From Bacillota bacterium (GTDB taxonomy: Bacteria > Bacillota > Clostridia > Christensenellales > Aristaeellaceae): a stretch of DNA of 8,415 bases. Under the pieces are notes generated by a model. The model did not search any database, was not told the origin of the DNA, and saw only the letters and a list, made by a program, of their open reading frames with translations. The translations under genes were made by a program, and so were the position numbers. The DNA is taken from positions 1 to 8,415 of the forward strand of contig JAEZTD010000420.1 in assembly GCA_023443705.1 (NCBI GenBank), in the 5' to 3' direction. Below are positions 1 through 5,434 of this stretch, piece by piece (within the stretch, counting starts at the first letter, position 1; every line of letters begins with the position of its first letter).

Positions 1-921
1 CCGGCCGCCTTCGAGGCGCAGCCGGGCCCGGCTGAAGAGCGCGCCGTGGTCGAGGGTGTGGGCGTCTCTGGCATCATCAAAGGAGAGGTTCGCAAGCGCC
101 GCGAGGTCCGCTTCCACCAGTGCGTCCTCGTCCAAACCGTCCAGATAGGGGTGACGGTCGCGGCCCGAGAAACTGGTTCGCGCCGCCAGCACCACCGTCG
201 CGGACGTCGCGCCCGACACGGTGAGCGCGCCGCCCTCCGCCGTGCAGCGCCCGCCGTCAAGGCGGAGAAGCGCCGACGCCCGGCAGCGCATGCCGCGCCT
301 TTCTGGTTCGTCGTAGTACCGGACCGGGTCTTCGCAGTCAAGATAGGAAGGGACGACGTCGGAGGGCGCGAAGGCGTCCATGTCGATCCTGAATCCCGCC
401 GCGCGGACTTCATGCCGGAGCGGGCTGTTGAGCCGGAGGGTAAAATTCAGCGCGCCGGGCGCGTCCGACGAAAGGCGCAAAAACAGCGCCCGGGCGGGGT
501 GGGAGATGAAAACCTCCATCTCGCAGCCGACGCCGGCGCGGGTGAAGCGGGTCAGGTGCGTCGCGGCGGCGAGGTCCAGCGAGCGGCGATAGCCCGTGAC
601 GGGGCCGTCGTCCGAAAAGTCGATCAAAAGGTCGCCCAGCGGTAGGTAGGACTGGGTGAAGCCGCCCAGCATCCTGTCTTCGATCAGAAGCTGCGCCTCG
701 CGGAAGCGCCCGGCGAGGGCGAGGGCGCGGGCTTCGGCGAAGTGACTGGCGGCGTCCGGATTGCACGTATCCTTCGGGTAGCCGGACCAGAGGGTATCCT
801 CGTTCAGCGCGATGCGCTCGTGAACGGGGTTTCCGAAAACCATCGCCCCAAGCCTTCCGTTGCCGAGCGGCAGCGCATCCTCCCAGTGGGCGGCGTATTT
901 TTCATACCAGAGCGTGCGCAT
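1..921 (-). CDS. GH95 family alpha-L-fucosidase-type glycoside hydrolase, N-terminal 307 residues (3' part beyond window)
   Basis: An open frame on the minus strand runs from ATG at 921 to the left edge without a stop (307 codons). The N-terminus carries the GH95 signature: WYEKYAAHWEDALPLGNG, then GRLGAMVFG, then ERIALNEDTLWSGYP (roughly residues 5-50), followed later by QSYLPLGDL. The end, HGALFSRARLRLEGG, resembles the family's link from the N-terminal beta-sandwich to the catalytic (alpha/alpha)6 domain. GH95 proteins are usually about 750-800 residues, so the catalytic half is missing here. Known members release alpha-1,2-linked L-fucose, and some act on alpha-L-galactosides; the residues that separate these lie outside the window. 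No signal peptide is visible, because the family motif begins within the first six residues, so a cytoplasmic enzyme is inferred. The start is supported by AAAGGGG at 930-936 on this strand, 8 nt upstream. It lies 17 bp after the LacI-type gene and is probably co-transcribed with it. Confidence 0.9.
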   Translation of the reverse strand, partial: MRTLWYEKYAAHWEDALPLGNGRLGAMVFGNPVHERIALNEDTLWSGYPKDTCNPDAASHFAEARALALAGRFREAQLLIEDRMLGGFTQSYLPLGDLLIDFSDDGPVTGYRRSLDLAAATHLTRFTRAGVGCEMEVFISHPARALFLRLSSDAPGALNFTLRLNSPLRHEVRAAGFRIDMDAFAPSDVVPSYLDCEDPVRYYDEPERRGMRCRASALLRLDGGRCTAEGGALTVSGATSATVVLAARTSFSGRDRHPYLDGLDEDALVEADLAALANLSFDDARDAHTLDHGALFSRARLRLEGGR

Positions 922-938
922 GAATACATCCCCTTTCT

Positions 939-1982
939 CTATGGTTCCCGATGGCTGTCCGCCATGAAGCCGCAGGACTCCCGCACGATCAGCGTGGGCT
1001 CGAAGTGCTGCGCGAAGCCGTCCAGGTCCGCGCTCTGGGCGCTGACCAGAAGGTTCATCGCCAGCCTGCCCGTCTCTTCGATGTGCAGGTCCAGCGTGGT
1101 CAGCGGCGGATCGGTGTAGCGGGCGAAGAACTGGTTGTCGCAGCCTACCAGCGCGATGTCCTCCGGTACGCGCAGCCCCATGCGGCGCAGTTGCCGGAGC
1201 GCGCCCATCGCCACCAAATCGTTGAAGGCGACCAGCGCCGTGGGGCGTTCCCGCCCGCCCAGCTGCGCAAAGAGGCTGGATACGCAGGCCTCGCCGTCCA
1301 GCGGCGCCTCGCCCACCGTCAGCGGATAGGCCTCAAGGCCCAGCCGCGTCATTTCATCGAGATACCCCTGTTCGCGGGTGTTGGGGAGTTGGGCATCGCC
1401 CACGCCGCCCAGGAGCGCGATGCGGCGGTGTCCCAGCTTTGTGAGGTGCCGTATGGCCAGCGACGAGCAGGCTGCGAGGTTCGTGATGAGGCAAGGCAAC
1501 TCGTGGCGGACCTCCCGAAGGTTGATCGCCACCAGCGGCATCTGTCGCCGGAGCCTCATCATGCAGTCCAGCGCCAGATCGTTTGAAAAGGCGTCGGTCA
1601 CGTCGCCGGAGAAGATCACTCCGTCCAGCCTGCGGGCGATGAGCTGATCGGTGAAATCCGGCGTGAGCATGGTTCCCCGGGCGATCTGGAACAGGAGGGT
1701 CGAATAATTGAGCCGCTCCGCCTCCTGCTGCAGCGCGATGCACATCATGGAGTAGAACGGGTTCTCGATCAGCGGAAGGATGATGCCCAGTGTGTGGGTT
1801 TTCTTCCGGGAGAGGCCGGTGGCCACCATGCTGGGGCGGAAATTGTACTTTTCCACCACCTCGAGCACGCGCTCCCGAGTGGCCGACCGGACCGAGGCGC
1901 TGCCGCTGATGACGCGGGAAACCGTGGCGATGGACACGCCCGCTTCCTTCGCGATGTCAAAGATGGTGATGTGTTCGTTCAT
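939..1982 (-). CDS. LacI-family transcriptional repressor of the locus
   Basis: The predicted protein has 347 residues, the usual length of a LacI/GalR regulator. Residues 5-25 hold the helix-turn-helix (TIFDIAKEAGVSIATVSRVI). The hinge follows at about 50-60 (RPSMVATGLSRKKT), including the Leu that in this family inserts into the operator centre. The periplasmic-binding-protein-like effector domain starts near residue 64 (LGIILPLIENPFYS) and includes LDGVIFSG, GHRRIALLGG, ALVAFNDLVAMGALR, VPEDIALVGCDN and PPLTTLDL. Recognition-helix residues Ile-Ala at 18-19 resemble the Met-Ala pair of CcpA-type proteins, which fits the cre-like sites in the control region. ATG 1982 is preferred over an upstream ATG at 2123 because AGGAGG lies 7 nt before it and family homology begins there. 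The 394-residue version would read through this gene's own promoter. The natural effector is unknown; an imported sugar or a breakdown product is likely. Confidence 0.95.
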   Translation of the reverse strand: MNEHITIFDIAKEAGVSIATVSRVISGSASVRSATRERVLEVVEKYNFRPSMVATGLSRKKTHTLGIILPLIENPFYSMMCIALQQEAERLNYSTLLFQIARGTMLTPDFTDQLIARRLDGVIFSGDVTDAFSNDLALDCMMRLRRQMPLVAINLREVRHELPCLITNLAACSSLAIRHLTKLGHRRIALLGGVGDAQLPNTREQGYLDEMTRLGLEAYPLTVGEAPLDGEACVSSLFAQLGGRERPTALVAFNDLVAMGALRQLRRMGLRVPEDIALVGCDNQFFARYTDPPLTTLDLHIEETGRLAMNLLVSAQSADLDGFAQHFEPTLIVRESCGFMADSHREP

Positions 1983-1989
1983 GCGTTTT

Positions 1990-1995
1990 CCTCCT
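1990..1995 (-). promoter_or_regulatory. Ribosome-binding site of the lacI-type gene
   Basis: A perfect AGGAGG on the minus strand lies 7 nt before ATG 1982. It decides this start over the in-frame upstream ATG at 2123. Confidence 0.9.
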
Positions 1996-2010
1996 GTGCC
2001 GCGGCGTATG
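1995..2010. repeat. GC-rich palindromic element, copy 1 (lacI leader)
   Basis: The pattern TGTGCCGCGGCGTATG contains the palindrome GCCGCGGC. It matches the element at 2176-2191 at 13 of 16 positions in the same orientation. It touches the AGGAGG ribosome-binding site of the lacI-type gene. Whether it is a protein-binding site or chance in GC-rich DNA cannot be decided from one locus. Confidence 0.35.
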
Positions 2011-2023
2011 AGGTATATTATAT

Positions 2024-2052
2024 AGTATACATATTTATGAAAGGGTTTACAA
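2024..2052 (-). promoter_or_regulatory. Promoter of the lacI-type / GH95 unit
   Basis: Read on the minus strand, a -35 TTGTAA (2052-2047, 4 of 6 consensus) is followed after 17 bp by a -10 TATACT (2029-2024, 5 of 6). Transcription would start near 2017, giving a leader of about 35 nt. A TATAAT at 2022-2017 is also present but has no -35 at a suitable distance. The -35 lies inside the first operator-like element, so repressor bound there should block this promoter (autoregulation, inferred). Confidence 0.65.
2038..2052. promoter_or_regulatory. Operator-like element, copy 1 (cre-like, overlaps lacI -35)
   Basis: The sequence TGAAAGGGTTTACA (2038-2051) matches the catabolite-responsive-element pattern TGWNANCGNTNWCA at every defined position but one, the central C, which is G here. 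It shares GAAAGGGTTTACAA exactly with copy 2, and with one inserted T the identity continues through AGCC to 2057. It is an imperfect palindrome of the kind bound by LacI-family dimers. The likely ligand is the adjacent repressor; CcpA is an alternative. Confidence 0.65.
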
Positions 2053-2169
2053 TAGCCGAGGTGCTGCGGAATCTGCAAATTGTCAGAAATTCGTGCGGGT
2101 TTGATGGGCCGATTCCACCACATATTTTTGGAAGTTCACGATTTGGATGATCGAATGATTAATATAGCG

Positions 2170-2198
2170 TTGACATGCGCCGCGGCGGGTGCTATAAT
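2170..2198 (+). promoter_or_regulatory. Strong sigma-A/sigma-70 type promoter of the lacEFGZ unit
   Basis: TTGACA at 2170-2175 and TATAAT at 2193-2198 are both perfect consensus hexamers with an optimal 17-bp spacer, and TGC directly before the -10 makes it an extended -10 promoter. The expected start is near 2203-2206, giving a leader of about 85 nt. The spacer holds a GC-rich palindrome, and the operator-like element lies immediately downstream. Such a strong core promoter would need tight repression. Confidence 0.9.
2176..2191. repeat. GC-rich palindromic element, copy 2 (promoter spacer)
   Basis: The pattern TGCGCCGCGGCGGGTG includes the perfect 10-bp palindrome CGCCGCGGCG (2178-2187) and fills the spacer between the -35 and -10 of the rightward promoter. 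A protein bound here would cover the core promoter. It shares GCCGCGGCG and flanking TG pairs with the copy at 1995-2010. Confidence 0.35.
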
Positions 2199-2209
2199 TC
2201 TGACTGTGA

Positions 2210-2224
2210 AGAAAGGGTTTACAA
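2210..2224. promoter_or_regulatory. Operator-like element, copy 2 (just downstream of lacE transcription start)
   Basis: A second exact copy of GAAAGGGTTTACAA (2211-2224) begins about 12 bp after the -10 box, covering roughly +6 to +20 of the expected transcript. This is a classic position for a repressor to block initiation or clearance. It matches the cre pattern with two mismatches (first base and central C). Start-to-start distance from copy 1 is 172 bp, in the same orientation. Confidence 0.7.
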
Positions 2225-2243
2225 AGCCCGTTCCTTCGCATCC

Positions 2244-2262
2244 TACGGGCCCTGCGCCCGTA
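2244..2262 (+). other. Leader-RNA hairpin upstream of lacE
   Basis: TACGGGC and GCCCGTA form a perfect 7-bp stem around the 5-nt loop CCTGC. It begins about 40 nt into the expected leader and ends 15 nt before the ribosome-binding site. No U-run follows, so it is not an intrinsic terminator. It could protect the 5' end of the mRNA or affect ribosome loading; this role is inference. Confidence 0.45.
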
Positions 2263-2277
2263 TGAAATACACCATCG

Positions 2278-2284
2278 GGAGGGG
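2278..2284 (+). promoter_or_regulatory. Ribosome-binding site that selects the TTG start of lacE
   Basis: GGAGGGG lies with its GGAGG core 7 nt before TTG 2290. The nearby ATG at 2262 is in another frame and has no such site, so the TTG is the start. Confidence 0.85.
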
Positions 2285-2289
2285 TATTC

Positions 2290-3561
2290 TTGAAAAAGTT
2301 GTCTGTCCTTTTGCTGGCGCTCATGCTCGTACTCTCATCGTTCACGGTCGCCACGGCGGAAGCCGCGTCGAACAAGCTGACCGTCTGGTGCTGGGACCCG
2401 GCGTTCAACATCTACGCCATGAACGAGGCGGCCAAGGTCTATCAGGAAACGCATCCGGACTTTGTGCTTGAAGTCATCGAGACCCCGTGGAACGACCTGC
2501 AGCCCAAGCTGACCACGCTGGCCATGTCGGGCGACCTCTCCGGCATGCCGGACATCTTCCTCTGCCAGGATAACGCGTTCCAGAAGAATGTCATCAACTA
2601 CCCCGACCTGTTCGCAGACCTGACCTCGGGCGGCGTGGACTTCTCCAAGTTCCCGGCGGCGAAGGTCTCCTACTCGGTCGTCGACGGCAAGAACTACGGC
2701 GTGCCCTTCGACAACGGCACCACCGTGCAGGCCATGCGCACCGACATCCTCGAGCAGGCCGGCTACACCATCGCCGATCTGACCGATATCACCTGGGACC
2801 GCTTCATCGAGATCGGCAAGGATGTCAAGGCCAAGACCGGCCTTCCGATGATCTCCGGCACCTCCGGCGAGCCGGATCTGGTCATGATCATGCTGCAGAG
2901 CTGCGGCTCCTCGCTGTTCAACGCGGACGGCACCCTCAACATCAAGGACAACGCGGCCCTCAAGAAGGTCATGGAAAACTTCGCCACCATGGTCAAAGAA
3001 GGCGTGTACGCCGAGGCCAACGGCTGGGACGGCTATATCGGCACCTTCACCACTGGCAATTGCGTCGGCACCATCAACGGCTGCTGGATCCTCGGCTCCA
3101 TCCAGACCGCGGCGGACCAGGCCGGCAAGTGGGCGCTGACCAACATCCCGAAGGTCGACATCGAGGGCGGCACCAACTACTCCAACAACGGCGGCTCCTC
3201 CTGGGCGGTCTCCGGCAGCAGCAAGAACTACGAGCTGGCCAACGACTTCCTGGCGTCCACCTTCGGCGGCTCCGTGAAGTTCTACGAGACCATCCTACCC
3301 TCCTCCGGCGCGCTGGCCACCTACCTGCCCGCGGGCGACAGCGACGTTTACAACCAGCCTTCCGAGTACTTCGGTGGCCAGAAGGTCTTCGCGGACATCA
3401 CCGCCTACGCGGCAAGTGTGCCCTCGAACGCCACAGGCGTCTACTACTACGAGGCGCGCGACGCCGTCGCCACCGCCATCACCCAGGTGCTGGGCGGCGC
3501 GGACATCGACGCGGCGCTTGCGGAGGCCGACGCCACCGTCTCCTTCCAGATGGGCGCGTAA
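2290..3561 (+). CDS. lacE: Sugar ABC transporter substrate-binding protein, LacE-like
   Basis: This 423-residue extracellular binding protein belongs to the COG1653-type family that feeds CUT1 importers. It starts at TTG, which gives MKKLSVLLLALMLVLSS: a Lys-Lys n-region and a hydrophobic core to about residue 20. Signal peptidase I type sites follow (ATA before E24, or AEA before A26). There is no lipobox cysteine, which is unusual if the host is a monoderm Gram-positive. The mature N-terminus LTVWCWDPAFNIYAMNEAA resembles, from memory, the WCWDP-FN segment of lactose/arabinose binding proteins of the LacE group. Also typical are the PDIFLCQD stretch, YGVPFDNGTT near residue 137, and the late GGSSWAVSGSS segment. 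Five cysteines occur in the mature chain. As first gene of the operon, followed by a strong hairpin, it is probably made in excess over the permeases. Lactose or another beta-galactoside is the likely ligand; the exact one is inferred. Confidence 0.9.
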   Translation: MKKLSVLLLALMLVLSSFTVATAEAASNKLTVWCWDPAFNIYAMNEAAKVYQETHPDFVLEVIETPWNDLQPKLTTLAMSGDLSGMPDIFLCQDNAFQKNVINYPDLFADLTSGGVDFSKFPAAKVSYSVVDGKNYGVPFDNGTTVQAMRTDILEQAGYTIADLTDITWDRFIEIGKDVKAKTGLPMISGTSGEPDLVMIMLQSCGSSLFNADGTLNIKDNAALKKVMENFATMVKEGVYAEANGWDGYIGTFTTGNCVGTINGCWILGSIQTAADQAGKWALTNIPKVDIEGGTNYSNNGGSSWAVSGSSKNYELANDFLASTFGGSVKFYETILPSSGALATYLPAGDSDVYNQPSEYFGGQKVFADITAYAASVPSNATGVYYYEARDAVATAITQVLGGADIDAALAEADATVSFQMGA

Positions 3562-3586
3562 CGAAACGCATTCATGAATCCTCGAG

Positions 3587-3609
3587 AGGGGCGGGGTTTC
3601 CCCGCCCCT
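3587..3609 (+). terminator. Strong hairpin between lacE and lacF (partial terminator or mRNA-stabilising stem)
   Basis: GGGGCGGGG (3588-3596) and CCCCGCCCC (3600-3608) form a perfect 9-bp GC stem around the loop TTT, extended by A3587-T3609. Only TT follows directly, with a weak T-rich stretch at 3617-3621, so full termination is doubtful. Hairpins here are well known in binding-protein operons, where they let the first gene be expressed more strongly than the permeases by partial termination or by protecting the upstream mRNA from 3' decay. Confidence 0.75.
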
Positions 3610-3628
3610 TCCGCATATTTTCCGCCAC

Positions 3629-3635
3629 AGGGGGG
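3629..3635 (+). promoter_or_regulatory. Ribosome-binding site that selects the GTG start of lacF
   Basis: AGGGGGG lies 7 nt before GTG 3643. The longer in-frame reading from ATG 3574 lacks such a site and would translate the hairpin. Confidence 0.8.
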
Positions 3636-3642
3636 ATGGGTT

Positions 3643-4554
3643 GTGACCTCAGGCCACTCCAAGAAAACGGCGAGCGGGTGGAAGCCGTCGCTCGCAGGTC
3701 GGCAGAACATCACGGGCTGGGCCTTTCTCCTTCCGGCCAGTCTTATGATCGCCTGGATGAATTTTTACCCGATGGTTCAGGCGGCGCTGTTGTCTCTTCA
3801 GGCCGGGCAGGGCGCAAAGCTCAGCTTTGCCGGGCTGCGAAACTATGAATATCTTTTCAAGGACCCGATCTTCCGCCAGTCGATGACCAACAACTTCCTG
3901 TTTGTTTTGATTCAGGTTCCGGTCATGCTGGTGCTGGCCTTGATCCTTGCCACCCTTTTGAACGACCCCAAACTCAAATTCCGCGGCCTATTCCGCACGA
4001 TGATCTTCCTGCCCTGCGCGACTTCGCTGGTTTCCTACTCGATCATCTTCCGCTCGCTGTTTGACATCAATGGCTTTGTCAACACGGTGCTCGTCCGCTC
4101 CGGCATCCTCTCCGAGGGCATCAACTGGCTCAACGGCGCATGGACGGCCCGCATCGTCGTGGTGGTCGCGCTGATCTGGCGCTGGACGGGCTACAACATG
4201 GTCTTTTATCTGGCGGGCCTTCAGTCCATCGAAGGCTCTATCTACGAGGCGGCGCTGATCGACGGCGCCAGCTGGCTCCAGCGCTTTACGAAAATCACGG
4301 TGCCGCTGCTTCGCCCCATCATTCTCCTGACGGCGATCCTTTCCACCAACGGCACGCTGCAGCTGTTTGACGAGTCCTTCAACCTCACCCGCGGCGGGCC
4401 GGCCAACATGACCATTACCATGAGCCATTACATCTACAAGGCCACCTTCCAGCAGGTGCCCAAGTTCGGGTACTCGGCGGCCATGTCTTTCGTGATCTTT
4501 ATTCTGGTGGCGATTCTGGCGCTTGCCCAGATGAAGGTGGGTGACAAGCGATGA
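3643..4554 (+). CDS. lacF: Sugar ABC transporter permease, LacF/MalF-like (CUT1)
   Basis: Read from GTG 3643 this is a 303-residue inner-membrane permease, the usual size for the MalF-type partner (COG1175 group). After a basic N-terminus, the first membrane segment lies at about residues 24-50 (WAFLLPASLMIAWMNFYP). Others are near 83-105, 117-139, 169-192, 223-236 and 276-297. The EAA loop that contacts the ATPase is clear at 202-221 (EAALIDGASWLQRFTKITVP). NLTRGGPANMT at about 247-257 is a typical motif of the family. The GTG start has a good ribosome-binding site; starting at ATG 3574 would add 23 residues encoded by the hairpin. The stop overlaps the next start as ATGA, indicating translational coupling. 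No ATPase gene is in the window. Confidence 0.93.
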   Translation: MTSGHSKKTASGWKPSLAGRQNITGWAFLLPASLMIAWMNFYPMVQAALLSLQAGQGAKLSFAGLRNYEYLFKDPIFRQSMTNNFLFVLIQVPVMLVLALILATLLNDPKLKFRGLFRTMIFLPCATSLVSYSIIFRSLFDINGFVNTVLVRSGILSEGINWLNGAWTARIVVVVALIWRWTGYNMVFYLAGLQSIEGSIYEAALIDGASWLQRFTKITVPLLRPIILLTAILSTNGTLQLFDESFNLTRGGPANMTITMSHYIYKATFQQVPKFGYSAAMSFVIFILVAILALAQMKVGDKR

Positions 4555-5360
4555 AGCGAAATGCAGTTACGGTGTTCAAATACTTCTTCCTGATTCTCGC
4601 TTCGGTTTTGTCGGTGTTCCCGCTGTACTGGATGGCGGTATCGGCCACCAACACCAGCCAGACGGTGCTGGCGGGTTCTCTCCTGCCGGGCGGCAACCTC
4701 GCGGCAAACTACCGGGCGCTGATTGCCGGGCAGGACATGTGGAACGCGATGAAGAATTCCTTCATCAACGCGTCTTTGCAGACTTTTCTGGCGCTCGCCG
4801 TCTGCTCGTTGGCCGGGTACGGCTTTGAAATCTACCACGACCGCCACAAGGACCGGGTGATGTCGATCCTGCTCCTGGCGATGATGGTGCCCTTCGCCGC
4901 AACGCTGATCCCGCTGTTTCGGATGTTCTCGCAGATGAAGCTTCTGAACACCTACACAGCCTTCATCCTGCCGGGCATCTCGACGCCGTTTCTCATCATG
5001 ATGTTCAGGCAGAACGCCCGCGCGTTCCCCCATGACATCATCGAGGCGGCGCGCATCGACGGCCTGACCGAGGTGGGCATCTTCTTTCGGATGTTCATCC
5101 CCACGATGAAGTCCACCTACGCGGCGGCGATGACGATCACCTTCATGAACTCCTGGAACAACTACCTGTGGCCCAAGGTCATCATGCAGACCAACGAATC
5201 GGTCACCATGCCGATGCTGATTGCCAACCTGATCGCGGGGTACGTGACCGACTTCGGCTCCTTGATGCTGGCGGTTCTCATCTGCACGCTGCCCACCATC
5301 GTGATCTTCTTCACGCTGCAAAAGTTCTTTACCGAGGGCATCGCGGGTTCCGTAAAATAA
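4551..5360 (+). CDS. lacG: Sugar ABC transporter permease, LacG/MalG-like (CUT1)
   Basis: This 269-residue permease (COG0395 group, MalG-type) completes the membrane heterodimer. The first membrane segment lies at residues 9-30 (the FPLYWM pattern is typical). Next comes a variable periplasmic stretch containing LPGGNLAANYRAL, then segments near 69-92, 103-123, 133-152, 189-206 and 232-255. The EAA loop is at 165-184 (EAARIDGLTEVGIFFRMFIP). The C-terminus (FFTEGIAGSVK) is the standard family ending. Its ATG overlaps the stop of lacF by 4 bp, and AAGGTGG upstream serves as a ribosome-binding site. The ABC ATPase needed for transport is not encoded here; it may follow lacZ, as lacK does in A. 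radiobacter, or be a shared MsmX-type protein encoded elsewhere. Confidence 0.93.
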   Translation: MKRNAVTVFKYFFLILASVLSVFPLYWMAVSATNTSQTVLAGSLLPGGNLAANYRALIAGQDMWNAMKNSFINASLQTFLALAVCSLAGYGFEIYHDRHKDRVMSILLLAMMVPFAATLIPLFRMFSQMKLLNTYTAFILPGISTPFLIMMFRQNARAFPHDIIEAARIDGLTEVGIFFRMFIPTMKSTYAAAMTITFMNSWNNYLWPKVIMQTNESVTMPMLIANLIAGYVTDFGSLMLAVLICTLPTIVIFFTLQKFFTEGIAGSVK

Positions 5361-5362
5361 GC

Positions 5363-5377
5363 GCGGATGACATCCGC
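5363..5377 (+). other. Short hairpin in the lacG-lacZ gap
   Basis: GCGGAT and ATCCGC pair perfectly around the loop GAC, 2 nt after the lacG stop. No T-run follows, so termination is unlikely. It may mark an RNA-processing or stability site, or be chance. I see no convincing promoter in the 74-bp gap, so lacZ is probably transcribed with lacEFG. Confidence 0.3.
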
Positions 5378-5434
5378 TCCCCGCTCTGGTAAATAATAGA
5401 AGCGGTTGACTATGAAAACCACCGGAGGTGCGCC

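Larger units (their letters stand above)
1983..2289. promoter_or_regulatory. Divergent control region between the repressor and transporter genes
   Basis: These 307 bp hold no credible gene. They are clearly AT-richer than the flanking coding sequence, especially at 2011-2040 and 2085-2170. They contain divergent promoters, two copies of a 14-bp operator-like element, two copies of a GC-rich palindromic element, and a leader hairpin, all listed separately. The middle stretch (about 2058-2165) shows no element I can name; AT-rich sequence just upstream of the rightward -35 could act as an UP element, which is inference. Confidence 0.85.

Noticed and set aside
951..1586. Plus-strand open frame of 211 codons opposite the LacI-type gene
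   Set aside because: Shadow of a conserved regulator; no start signal and no motif.
2093..2106. GGGTTTGA (2097-2104) as a third operator copy
   Set aside because: Only the GGGTTT core matches; the TTACA half and the left half are absent.
1983..2123. N-terminal extension of the LacI-type protein from ATG 2123
   Set aside because: It would translate the promoter and operator region, adding 47 residues before the conserved helix-turn-helix. AGGAGG sits directly before ATG 1982.
3060..3848. Plus-strand open frame overlapping lacE and lacF in another frame
   Set aside because: Arg/His/Gly-rich nonsense sequence that crosses the intercistronic hairpin, while the real genes in the other frames have clear family motifs.
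4434..5321. Minus-strand open frame of 295 codons opposite lacG
   Set aside because: Strongly His/Arg/Asp/Gln-rich composition and opposite to a clear permease; a composition artefact.
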